Of a DNA stretch of 64,000 bases, positions 36,240-44,849 are shown piece by piece; the stretch's first letter is position 1; each line of letters opens with the position of its first letter. The DNA lies in NCBI RefSeq assembly GCF_000018865.1, contig NC_010175.1, positions 1,364,001 to 1,428,000 of the forward strand, written 5' to 3'. The position numbers and the translations under genes are program-made. The DNA is from Chloroflexus aurantiacus J-10-fl (GTDB lineage Bacteria; Chloroflexota; Chloroflexia; Chloroflexales; Chloroflexaceae). The notes under the pieces are model-generated. The model was not told the origin of the DNA. It saw only the letters and a list, made by a program, of their open reading frames with translations, and ran no database searches.

Positions 36240-37931
36240 TTAAAGCTGACTATCAGACAGACGTTCCACAATCAGCAGGGTAATATCATCAGCCTGTGGT
36301 GCACCGGCAGCGAATGTGTCAACCGCTGCGACGACTGCCGCCACCAGATCGGGGGCAGGGTGGTGGCAGAGGGTTTGCAGGCATGCCTGTAAACGGGCAT
36401 CACCAAACAACTCACCGGCTGGATTCATCGCTTCGGTAATCCCATCGCTGAAGGCTACCAGCTTCTCGCCGGGCTGTATCTGCAACTCATACACCTCATA
36501 CGTTTGCCCAGACACAATGCCGATTGGTAATGAGCCTTCGTGTAGTTCTTCTGCCACATCGCCATTGCGGGCAATCCGCAATGGTGGGTTATGCCCGGCA
36601 TTGATGTATGTTATTGTACCACTGAGCGGATCAAGCAGGCCATAGAACAGAGTGATGAACATATTGGCATCACCGTGCTCACGGCAGATATAGTCGTTGG
36701 TCAGACTGACAGCGTGAAGGAGAATAGACGTATTGATGCTACCGGGCGACTGCGACATCCCTACAGCCTGCGACGCCGCTCGCAGCAATGATCGACTCAA
36801 CGCCACAAACAGGGCAGCCGTTACCCCTTTGCCACAGGCATCGGCCACCACCAGGCCGACTCTGCCATCGGGAAGGGTAATGGTATCGAAGAAATCACCA
36901 CCCACAGCCTGCGCCCCGCGACTGAACCCGGCAATACGCCAGCCGGCTGGTTGCGGTAACACCCGTGGTAAGAAAGACTGCTGAATACGGCGGGCAACAT
37001 CCAGCTCCTCTTCGAGGCGGTTCAGCCGAATCAATTCCGCCTGTGCAGCCTGTAATTGCTGATACGCCGCCAGGAGTTCGGCATTCTTGCGTTCGAGATC
37101 ATGAATCATGCGCTGATTGGTATTGCGTACCCGACTAACGATACTGCGTAGCATCGTCATTGCCAGGGCCGGACTGGAGCCGATCAAGGTGGCAAACACC
37201 GCTTCATTCAGCGCAACCAGGCGACTCGGTTCAATTGCCCGTACAGTTGCCGACCGTGGACTCTGGTCAATCAGGCTCATCTCGCCAATGATTTGGCCGG
37301 CGTGAAAGACCTCTAGCCGCAACTCGGTGCCGTTAACGAACGTGATTACCTCTACCGCACCGCTCAAGATCACGAAGCATTCGTTGCCCGGATCGCCCTG
37401 ATGAAACAATATTTCACCGGCGGCAAGGCGGCATTCGGCCAGACGAGGGGCTAACTCGGCCAGAATCGCTTCAGGTACTACCTGAAAAAGCGGCAAACTC
37501 CGCAAGCGATCCAGCATCGTCATTGTTTTGGTTACGATTAACTCGTTCCAGCCACTTGCCGGATCGTGCCGGTACTGGAGGGTGTCAGCGTATTCGCGCA
37601 CAAAGAAGAGGCCAAGACCACCAATAGTACGTTGTTCAACCTCCCTGCCCAGATCAGGTGGTGGTGCGTCGTGGGGATCGAAGGGGTACCCTCGATCACG
37701 AATGATGATAGTCAGCACACCCTGTTCATACTGGCACAACAACTGAATCTGATCGCGGTTTTGTTCATCGTAGCCATACTTGACAATATTGGTAGCGACT
37801 TCTTCGATCACCAGTCGCAACAGATAGACATAATCGTGGGGTAATTGCCAATCGGCCTCCAGCGTATCGCTGAAGGCCAACAGTTCAGTTACCGCGTTCC
37901 AATCGGCGAAGACACTGATCTGTCGCTGCAT
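36240..37931 (-). CDS. Partner-switch protein: HATPase, cNMP-binding and SpoIIE-type PP2C phosphatase domains
   Basis: 563 residues. Domain 1 (about 1-135) is an RsbW-like HATPase with EEVATNIVKYGYDE, DRGYPFDP and GLGLFFVREYAD. Domain 2 (about 140-265) is a cyclic-nucleotide-binding domain (GEILFHQGDPGNECFVILSG). A coiled coil (270-320) leads to the PP2C/SpoIIE phosphatase (about 325-563) with metal aspartates in AVGGDFFD, VADACGKG, FSDGITEA and ADDITLL. Kinase-like and phosphatase activities are in one chain, gated by a ligand. It acts on the STAS protein downstream by inference. Starts 8 bp after the HEAT gene. Confidence 0.9.
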   Translation of the reverse strand: MQRQISVFADWNAVTELLAFSDTLEADWQLPHDYVYLLRLVIEEVATNIVKYGYDEQNRDQIQLLCQYEQGVLTIIIRDRGYPFDPHDAPPPDLGREVEQRTIGGLGLFFVREYADTLQYRHDPASGWNELIVTKTMTMLDRLRSLPLFQVVPEAILAELAPRLAECRLAAGEILFHQGDPGNECFVILSGAVEVITFVNGTELRLEVFHAGQIIGEMSLIDQSPRSATVRAIEPSRLVALNEAVFATLIGSSPALAMTMLRSIVSRVRNTNQRMIHDLERKNAELLAAYQQLQAAQAELIRLNRLEEELDVARRIQQSFLPRVLPQPAGWRIAGFSRGAQAVGGDFFDTITLPDGRVGLVVADACGKGVTAALFVALSRSLLRAASQAVGMSQSPGSINTSILLHAVSLTNDYICREHGDANMFITLFYGLLDPLSGTITYINAGHNPPLRIARNGDVAEELHEGSLPIGIVSGQTYEVYELQIQPGEKLVAFSDGITEAMNPAGELFGDARLQACLQTLCHHPAPDLVAAVVAAVDTFAAGAPQADDITLLIVERLSDSQL

Positions 37932-37939
37932 GCCAACCT

Positions 37940-39031
37940 CTACACGGCTAATGGTTCGGTTGGATGGCGACCAGGGGAAAGCGGCAGGGTGGCTCGTAAT
38001 TTACGCAGCCGAGTAATGGCATCCACAGCAGCTTCGTGAACATTGGGGTCAGTATCGTCGACGGCCTGGGTTAAGGCATTGAGGACGGTTGTGGTTGCGG
38101 CTGCCACACCCAACCGCCCCAGCGCGCGCGCTGCTGCTTCGCGAGCGTAGGCGTCAGCATCAGAGAGCATGGGGAGCAGGTGTTCAATCATCTGGGCCGT
38201 ACCGGCCAGTTCTCCCAACTGACTCACCACCAGGGCTGCTGCCGAGCGCACGAAACTATCGGGATTGTCGAGACATTCAATCAGATGATCGAGGAGTTGT
38301 GGCGAGACGATCCGGTCACGCAATTGACCCAGCGTGCGGGCAGCGGCGAAGCGTGTCTCCAGATCGCAATCATGGATCGCCAGTCGGATCAGCGTTTTGA
38401 CCAGAGGTTGCGGCGGTATCCCATTAATCAGGCCGAGCATACGCGCCGCAGCCGCACGCACATGCGAGGCGCTATCACTCAAACCGTCATGCAGGAGCAC
38501 CAGATCTGCCGCTGTGTAGTGACCCTCTCGCACGCGCAGACGACGAATCGCTTCATAGCGACTTTGCCAGCCGGGGTCTTGCAATTGACGGCGTAACTGT
38601 TCAAAATCACCGCTCTCGAAGGTGTCGAGTTCGGCCAGCAATGTCAGCCGTAACCACTCATCACGTGAACTATTGAGGCGCTGCCGGGCGAGATGCAGCA
38701 CCTGTAACGCCAGCAGGATTTCTTCGACGGTCAGGCGAAGTTCCGGGCGTGAACGTAATTCGCGCTCAATCAGATGGGCAAGCTGGTAACGCCAGCGGCT
38801 GGCACGGCGGACAATGTGATTGGCACCGGGGCCACGTGAAATCTCGGCCAGTGCCAACACAGCGGCAACCGGCTCTTCCTGGAAGGCAGCAAGAAATGGT
38901 TCAAGCGCACGCAGGGCAAGGTATCCAAGCACACTACTCACGCCGGCAATTTGTATCTCTTGCCGGGGGTTGCGGGCAAAGGTTGTGAATCGTTCGGCAA
39001 CCCGCTGCCGCCATGTCTCTCGATCAAACAT
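37940..39031 (-). CDS. HEAT-repeat protein, first gene of the partner-switch operon
   Basis: 363 residues, AAAGGGGG 7 bp before the ATG. At least five HEAT-type helical pairs between about 190 and 350 (SHVRAAAARMLGLI, LETRFAAARTLGQLRD, SFVRSAAALVVSQLGEL, AYAREAAARALGRLG, PNVHEAAVDAITRL). N-terminal 150 residues are helical without clear repeats. No signal peptide or TM. Likely a scaffold for the phosphatase; the operon order HEAT, PP2C, STAS supports a shared pathway. Confidence 0.82.
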   Translation of the reverse strand: MFDRETWRQRVAERFTTFARNPRQEIQIAGVSSVLGYLALRALEPFLAAFQEEPVAAVLALAEISRGPGANHIVRRASRWRYQLAHLIERELRSRPELRLTVEEILLALQVLHLARQRLNSSRDEWLRLTLLAELDTFESGDFEQLRRQLQDPGWQSRYEAIRRLRVREGHYTAADLVLLHDGLSDSASHVRAAAARMLGLINGIPPQPLVKTLIRLAIHDCDLETRFAAARTLGQLRDRIVSPQLLDHLIECLDNPDSFVRSAAALVVSQLGELAGTAQMIEHLLPMLSDADAYAREAAARALGRLGVAAATTTVLNALTQAVDDTDPNVHEAAVDAITRLRKLRATLPLSPGRHPTEPLAV

Positions 39032-39209
39032 TGGCAGCCCCCTTTCTTCCCTGCGTCATTGTAGTAGAACGATGATATTTCTATTTTTAGTATATCATAC
39101 CGTCATAGTATTGCACAGTACTTTAGTACTATTCTTTGATTGCAGAAACATTACAGACGCGATTGCTGCTGTCATATGGTAAGATATGCCGGGAAGTAAG
39201 TCTCTGTGG

Positions 39210-39410
39210 ATGATGTATATGAATTCAACACCGGAAGATCCCGATGTTACAACCAGTATTCGCCGAGTACGTCGGGGTTGTGTCATGATGGCAATCATCG
39301 TTATTGCCATGACCATTTTTCTGATCAGCGCAACCGGCAATCTCGCGTTTTCGTTATTACTACTTGTCGCAGGAGCACTGCTGGCGCTGGCTTTCTTTGT
39401 AGTACGGTGA
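39210..39410 (+). CDS. Small two-helix membrane protein
   Basis: 66 residues if read from the ATG at 39210; ATGs at 39186 and 39219 are alternatives and none has a strong ribosome site. A charged N-terminus with an Arg cluster (SIRRVRRGC) is followed by two hydrophobic helices (MMAIIVIAMTIFLIS and LAFSLLLLVAGALLALAFFV). A possible promoter is TTACAG-N17-TATGGT (39151-39179). Function unknown. Confidence 0.6.
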   Translation: MMYMNSTPEDPDVTTSIRRVRRGCVMMAIIVIAMTIFLISATGNLAFSLLLLVAGALLALAFFVVR

Positions 39411-39418
39411 GGCCATTC

Positions 39419-39577
39419 ATGTCGCCAACCTATCGTCGGGCACTACTGGCTGTGCTGGGACTGGTCTTTGTGATCATCTCCATTGTTGTTGCTTTCCAGC
39501 AACCTTTCGGTCTGTGGCACTGGCTCTGGCTGTTGCTGGCCGGGTTGTGCCTGTTTGCGATCCGTCGGCAATCGTAA
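39419..39577 (+). CDS. Small two-helix membrane protein
   Basis: 52 residues; TGAGG, partly the stop of the previous gene, lies 7 bp before the ATG. Two hydrophobic helices (LLAVLGLVFVIISIVVAF and LWHWLWLLLAGLCLFAI) with a basic tail RRQS. Eight bases after the previous small gene, hence one transcript. Function unknown. Confidence 0.6.
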   Translation: MSPTYRRALLAVLGLVFVIISIVVAFQQPFGLWHWLWLLLAGLCLFAIRRQS

Positions 39578-40008
39578 CTGCTTGTTCACCTGTCCAACGC
39601 TCTGTTTCTGTTGCATCACGTCCATCTGGCCTGACGACGACGTGTGGTTCCCGCCCTTCCGGTTAAGACCCCGGCAGGGCGTGCCGTGATTCCCATCTGC
39701 TTGCTACACCGCCTTCACCACAATATTTCCCCATCCCCGCGACATCGACAACCAGCTACGGTAGCGCGCGCTGAACCGTCATGGTTTACAAACACCTTAC
39801 AATTGTTGACAAGCCTATTCGCAAGCTACCGCTGATATGTTATAATCAGAACCGAAAGCGTGCGCCTGATAACCTGATATTATGTTGATATAATACCAAA
39901 AAACCGACACCACATCTGTTCTTTCGGACAAATGTTTCAGGCTTAGATCGCCTTTCTGCCTTCGTCCAACTGTGTTAAGTGTAAATTGTTTTGAAAGACG
40001 AGTACGCC
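39578..40008. other. dnaE upstream region
   Basis: No gene. The last 200 bp are AT-richer and hold the promoter at 39838-39846 and another TATAAT at 39889-39894. Confidence 0.5.
39818..39846 (+). promoter_or_regulatory. Promoter of dnaE
   Basis: TTCGCA (39818-39823), 17 bp, TATAAT (39841-39846) with the extended TGn element at 39838-39840. Confidence 0.6.
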
Positions 40009-43000
40009 ATGCACGACTTTGTTCATCTGCATGTCCACTCTGAATACAGCCTGCTCGATGGCTATGCCACAACGAAAGGCATTACCCAGCGTGCTGCCGA
40101 ATTGGGGATGGACAGTATCGCCCTGACCGATCACGGGGTGATGTACGGCGCGATGGAGTTCTACGAGGCGGCGAAAAAGGCCGGTATCCGCCCGATTATC
40201 GGTGTCGAAGCCTACATGGCCCCCGGCTCACTGAGCGACCCGATGACAAAAGGGGCAAAAAACTATTTTCATTTGCTGTTGCTGGCCCAAAATGAGGTGG
40301 GATACCGTAATCTGGTGAAACTCACCACGCGCGCCCATCTTGACGGGATGGGAAAGGGTGTGTTTGCCCGCCCCCGTATCGACCGGCAATTGCTGGAAGC
40401 GCATCACGAAGGCCTGATCGTTACCTCGGCCTGTCTGGCTGGCGAGGTGTTGCACTATCTGAAAGCGGGAGACCGTCGTGCAGCCGTTGAAACCGCCGCA
40501 TATTACCGTGACCTGCTCGGCCCCGACCGTTACTATCTTGAGTTGCAACTGCATGACAATACCCCTGAACTCGAGCCGCTGAACGATGAGTTAGTGAAGA
40601 TCGGGCGCGAACTGGGTATTCCACTGGTAGCCACCAGTGACGCGCATTTCGTCCGTCCAGAAGATAAAGCAACCCAGCACAAGATTATGGCGATGGGGAT
40701 GAATATGACCTACGCCGAGTTTTGTGCTCGTGAATACGCGATGGACGAGAGCTACCATATCTTGTCGGGCGAGCAGATGTGGGAGCGGTTTAAACGCTAC
40801 GGTACTGAACCGCTGGAAAACACTCGTCGCATCGCCGATATGTGCCGGTTGAAGCTGGAGTTTGGACGGGTTCAGTTGCCGGTCTTTGAGTTACCGCCGG
40901 GCCACGATGCCGCCTCATATCTACGCCTCGTGTGTGAAGAGGGTTTGATGCGCCGGTTCAATGGTCAGCCACCTGCTGAGTATATGAATCGGTTGGCGTA
41001 TGAACTGGATGTGATTAATCAAACCGGCTTCCCTGATTACATGTTGATCGTATGGGATTACGTGAAATTTGCCCGTTCACGCGGTATCCCCTGTCTGCCG
41101 CGTGGATCTGCCGGTGCATCGCTCGTGCTCTACGCCCTCGGCATCACCGATGTCGATCCGGTCAAGAATAAGCTGCTCTTCGAGCGTTTCCTCTCGCCCG
41201 AACGTCTGGAAATGCCCGATATTGACACCGATTTCGCCGACTCGCGCCGCCAGGAGATTCTTGACTATATCGCCGATAAGTACGGGCGGGAGAATGTTGC
41301 GCAGATTATTACCTACGGTACGCTCGGGGCCAAAGCGGCCATTCGCGATATGGGCCGTGTGCTCGGTCTCGATCCCGGTGAGGTAGATCGGGTCGCCAAA
41401 CTGATTCCAGCGTTACCGGTTGGCACCACCATCGCCCAGGCCCTTGAGCGCGTCCCAGAGTTGAAGCAGATCTACGAAACCCAGCCCCACCTGCGCGAAC
41501 TGATCGATGAGGCACAGAAGGTTGAAGGCCGGATGCGGTCAGTTGGCACGCATGCCTGTGGCGTGGTGGTCAGTCGAACACCGCTGGCCGAGCTGGTGCC
41601 CCTGCAACGCACGACCAAAGACGAGAATGCGTTGATGGCTGCGTTTGAAGGGCCGACCCTGGCCAAGATGGGTCTGCTGAAGATGGATATTCTCGGTCTA
41701 ACCAACCTTTCCGTGGTGGCCGAGGCCCTCAAGTATATCGAGCAGACGACTGGCCGGCGGATGTGGCTTGATGAAATTCCACTTGATGATCCAAAGGTTT
41801 TTGAGGCATTAGGACGAGGCGAAACGAAGAATGTCTTCCAACTAGAATCGGCGGGAATGACGCGCTACCTGATGCAATTGAAGCCAACCCGCGTTGAAGA
41901 CCTCTACGCCATGGTGGCGCTCTATCGCCCCGGCCCACTTGAGCAGATTCCAGTCTATATTCAGAACAAAAATAATCCATCCCAGATCCGCTATCTCCAC
42001 CCCGTGCTCGAACCGATCCTGTCCGACACCTACGGTGTGATCGTCTATCAGGAGCAGATTATGCAACTGTTGCAGACGGTCGCCGATTATACGCTCGGTC
42101 AGGCCTATATCGTTATCAAGGCGATCAGCAAGAAGAATCGCGAACTGATGGCCGAAAATGAGGCTATTTTCAAGCAAGGGTGCCAGCGCAAAGGCATTAG
42201 TAAGGAGATTGCCGATCAGCTCTGGGAGTTGATCTTGCCGTTCGCCGGCTATTCGTTTAACCGACCGCACGCCACGCTCTACGGTTTGCTCAGTTATCAG
42301 ACCGCCTGGCTAAAGGTGAATTATCCGGTCGAGTATATGACCGCTGTGCTGACCGGTGCGGGTGGCGTAATTGAAGATGTGACGAAGGCGGCACTCGAAG
42401 CACGGCGTCTGGGTGTGGCAGTACTGCCCCCTGATGTCAACCGCTCGCACAAGGGCTTCACTATCGAACCACTTGCCCAACCGTTGCCGCCGGGCGTAAC
42501 CCACCAACGCGGTATTCGCTTTGGCTTGATGGCAATCAAGAATGTCGGCGAAGGGCCAGTAGAAGCGATCATTGCTGCACGCGAGGCAGGTGGCCCCTTC
42601 CAATCGCTGGAAGACCTCTGTGCGCGCGTTGATCGCCACGCGCTGAACAAGCGTACCCTGGAAAGCCTGATCAAAGCCGGTGCACTCGACTCGCTCCCTG
42701 GCACGCGCCGCCAGAAGCTGGCAATCCTCGATCAGGCCGTCAGCGCCGGGATCGAAGCCCAGAAGGCGCGTGAAATCGGCCAGAGTAGCCTGTTTGATAT
42801 CTTTGGTGAAGCAACCACCGCCAATCCGGTGGTGGCCCGTATTCCGTTGCCGCTGATCGTCGAGAGTCCTGCCGATCAGAAAGAGGTGCTGCTCTGGGAA
42901 AAGGAGCTGCTCGGATTGAATATTTCCGATGATCCCATCGCTAAGGCCCTCGAAGGTGTCGATCTCAGCGGTGCTACCGAACTTGGTTCGATTGATGCTG

Positions 43001-43755
43001 AACATATCGGAGAGACGCTCACCTTCGTGGGAGTGCTGAGTGGGGTGCGTCGGATTGCGACAAAGAAGGGCGAGACGATGCTGGTCGCCAATCTTGAAGA
43101 TTTGACCGGCAGCATCGAGATAGTGGTCTTTCCAAAGGTGCTGGCGAAGTACGCCGATCTATTACAAAATGACGCTGTAGTGCGGATTACGGCAAAGGTT
43201 GATAACCGTCGTGATACACCCCAACTGGTAGTCGATCACGTGGAAACGCCCGCGTCAGTAGATCAGACAACAAGCGCCCAACCGCTTGAAATGGATCTGG
43301 AAGGGGTAAGCGATGATCTGAACGGCGAAGGCGGTGTGGAATTGCCGGCGCCACCGGTATCGCCAGCACCAGCACCAACTCCTACCCCGGCTCCGGCATC
43401 TCCGCCGCCGGTCAGACCGCCGGTTGTGCGCACCCGCCAGCCGGTCAAGCTCGCCAGTAATGGGAATGGTCATGGCGGTCACCATGCACCAGAACCGCCA
43501 CGGGTTGACGGGCCGCCGGCGCGTAATCTACGCATCTACCTGCCGCGTAGCCACGATTTTGATGCCGATATTGCATTGATGCAGCATGTCCACACGATTC
43601 TGAGCAGCAGTCATGGTAATGACCAGGTCACACTGTATCTGCCAAATGGGGTGGGCATGGTCGTCTTACAGTCGCAGCATACCATTACCCTCTCCGATGC
43701 CCTGGTTGCCGAACTGAAGCAGGTGCTTGGCCCTGACCGGGTGCTGGCGATGTAA
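40009..43755 (+). CDS. dnaE: DNA polymerase III alpha subunit
   Basis: 1248 residues from the ATG at 40009, giving the family start MHDFVHLHVHSEYSLLDG; the upstream TTG extension is not needed. PHP domain first (His6, His8, His10), then the C-family polymerase with catalytic Asp404 and Asp406 in MPDIDTDFAD, helix-hairpin-helix region near 830, and an OB domain near 990-1070 (LTFVGVLSGVRRIATKKGE). An unusual Pro/Ala-rich linker (about 1105-1150) separates a terminal 80-residue domain. Replicative polymerase; no intein. It appears to be monocistronic with its own promoter. Confidence 0.96.
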   Translation: MHDFVHLHVHSEYSLLDGYATTKGITQRAAELGMDSIALTDHGVMYGAMEFYEAAKKAGIRPIIGVEAYMAPGSLSDPMTKGAKNYFHLLLLAQNEVGYRNLVKLTTRAHLDGMGKGVFARPRIDRQLLEAHHEGLIVTSACLAGEVLHYLKAGDRRAAVETAAYYRDLLGPDRYYLELQLHDNTPELEPLNDELVKIGRELGIPLVATSDAHFVRPEDKATQHKIMAMGMNMTYAEFCAREYAMDESYHILSGEQMWERFKRYGTEPLENTRRIADMCRLKLEFGRVQLPVFELPPGHDAASYLRLVCEEGLMRRFNGQPPAEYMNRLAYELDVINQTGFPDYMLIVWDYVKFARSRGIPCLPRGSAGASLVLYALGITDVDPVKNKLLFERFLSPERLEMPDIDTDFADSRRQEILDYIADKYGRENVAQIITYGTLGAKAAIRDMGRVLGLDPGEVDRVAKLIPALPVGTTIAQALERVPELKQIYETQPHLRELIDEAQKVEGRMRSVGTHACGVVVSRTPLAELVPLQRTTKDENALMAAFEGPTLAKMGLLKMDILGLTNLSVVAEALKYIEQTTGRRMWLDEIPLDDPKVFEALGRGETKNVFQLESAGMTRYLMQLKPTRVEDLYAMVALYRPGPLEQIPVYIQNKNNPSQIRYLHPVLEPILSDTYGVIVYQEQIMQLLQTVADYTLGQAYIVIKAISKKNRELMAENEAIFKQGCQRKGISKEIADQLWELILPFAGYSFNRPHATLYGLLSYQTAWLKVNYPVEYMTAVLTGAGGVIEDVTKAALEARRLGVAVLPPDVNRSHKGFTIEPLAQPLPPGVTHQRGIRFGLMAIKNVGEGPVEAIIAAREAGGPFQSLEDLCARVDRHALNKRTLESLIKAGALDSLPGTRRQKLAILDQAVSAGIEAQKAREIGQSSLFDIFGEATTANPVVARIPLPLIVESPADQKEVLLWEKELLGLNISDDPIAKALEGVDLSGATELGSIDAEHIGETLTFVGVLSGVRRIATKKGETMLVANLEDLTGSIEIVVFPKVLAKYADLLQNDAVVRITAKVDNRRDTPQLVVDHVETPASVDQTTSAQPLEMDLEGVSDDLNGEGGVELPAPPVSPAPAPTPTPAPASPPPVRPPVVRTRQPVKLASNGNGHGGHHAPEPPRVDGPPARNLRIYLPRSHDFDADIALMQHVHTILSSSHGNDQVTLYLPNGVGMVVLQSQHTITLSDALVAELKQVLGPDRVLAM

Positions 43756-43812
43756 GCACGGTGAGGGTAAGCATTCGCGGTTGGGTGGTTGACGCGGAAA
43801 TTAGGAAATTGA

Positions 43813-43849
43813 GTAGGGAGCACGGTATACGGCATGCCGTGCCCCCTAC
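43813..43849. repeat. Modular palindrome, core type D with central duplication
   Basis: GTAGGGAGCACGG, then TAT, then ACGGCATGCCGTGC and CCCCTAC. It starts 58 bp after the dnaE stop and may act as its terminator. Confidence 0.6.
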
Positions 43850-44073
43850 TTTGTACTGTCACATCAGGTTGCGCTGTCGTATCTACATCCCGCTCCCAGC
43901 GGGCGGACTGGAGCAGGGGCGTGTCACATAGCACCGCTGGGAGCTGTGAACACGTGACATACCATACTAGAACTTAAAAGCTGTGCTGTCGATCTCCCAG
44001 ACTGTCGCACAGACGCATGAACGCTTGCCAATCACCACGACAGCCTACCCTGCGCCCAACCCGTTGGTATGGG

Positions 44074-44527
44074 CTTTTCATTACCCATAATTCTGTAGTC
44101 ACCCGCTGCATTCTTCATCAGGGACTATCCCAGCGTGCACTCCTCCGGACATCACCGCTCGGCACCAGCCCTGTCGTGATGCCGAAGCTATTCGGTTTAT
44201 CCGCCCGTCGCCGCAGGGATCACCAACGATAACCAGATGGACACCGTGGTGACGGACGGGGGTGTCTTGCCAGGTGGGGTAGGACTGGGTGCTTCCCAGA
44301 CGGACGCTCATCCCCGCGGTGGGCGCTGCTGCACCCTGATCGGGCATCACCGGGTGCCCGCCGGCGACCATTGGCGTCCTGGGGATGGCGTCAGCATCCC
44401 GCACCGGCATTGGCAGGGGCGCACGGCCGTGCGCCCCTACCGGGCACGGTCAGGGCGATCCCTGCTAGCCCGTGACACGACCGATGCACCATACTGGCTA
44501 CCTGGCAACATATGGGTAATTGCATAG
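44074..44527. mobile_element. MITE-like element, copy 2 (454 bp)
   Basis: Alignable with copy 1 along its length (shared AGGGACTATC, CCAGCCCTGTCGTGATGCCG, ATCCCCGC, CTGCACCCTGATCGGGCATC). Ends CTTTTCATTACCCATAA and (right, reversed) CTATGCAATTACCCATA. Flanked by an 11-bp direct repeat GTTGGTATGGG at 44063-44073 and 44528-44538. No transposase. Confidence 0.85.
44413..44440. repeat. Modular palindrome, core type B, inside MITE copy 2
   Basis: Outer arms GCAGGGGC / GCCCCTAC with the perfect core GCACGGCCGTGC; one outer mismatch compared with 3163-3190. Confidence 0.85.
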
Positions 44528-44618
44528 GTTGGTATGGGGGAGAGCAGCTTCGTTCGTGTCATCATAGACTGGATTGATTGCCTTGCCTGCGCATCATGCG
44601 CGTCTCGCGTCGTTTGGA

Positions 44619-44646
44619 GTAGGGGCACGGCATGCCGTGCCCCTAC
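44619..44646. repeat. Modular palindrome, core type D
   Basis: Perfect 28-bp palindrome: GTAGGGGC / GCCCCTAC around ACGGCATGCCGT. Confidence 0.9.
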
Positions 44647-44849
44647 GACTCCCGGCGTACCAGGTAAGTAAGACGCAGGTGTCGCCCCTACGGGCGTCCA
44701 GCGGTGCATCGTTCAGGTGCAGTATCGGGGTCATCGTTGACTGATGTGTCACGACCAGATTTGATATCATCCAGTTCTGAAGCGGATTCTGGTCACAACA
44801 ATTTGAGAGTGCTACAATACGTAAAATAACCGCTAGCGGAGAGATTGCT

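Larger units (their letters stand above)
43966..44618. repeat. Repeat R2, copy a, split by the MITE
   Basis: Pieces 43966-44073 and 44528-44618 together align with the uninterrupted copy at 48436-48640 (shared AACGCTTGCCAATCACCACG, ACAGCCTACCCTGC, TTGCCTTGCC). Confidence 0.8.
43756..44849. other. 1.1-kb repeat island between dnaE and the molybdoenzyme gene
   Basis: No gene. Order: decayed palindrome 43813-43849, left part of repeat R2 (43966-44073), MITE copy 2 (44074-44527), right part of R2 (44528-44618), palindrome 44619-44646, a half palindrome near 44672-44691. Confidence 0.7.

Noticed and set aside
43756-44849. Degraded transposase gene in the repeat island
   Set aside because: No frame shows a DDE or HUH motif; contents are fully explained by MITE, R2 and palindromes.
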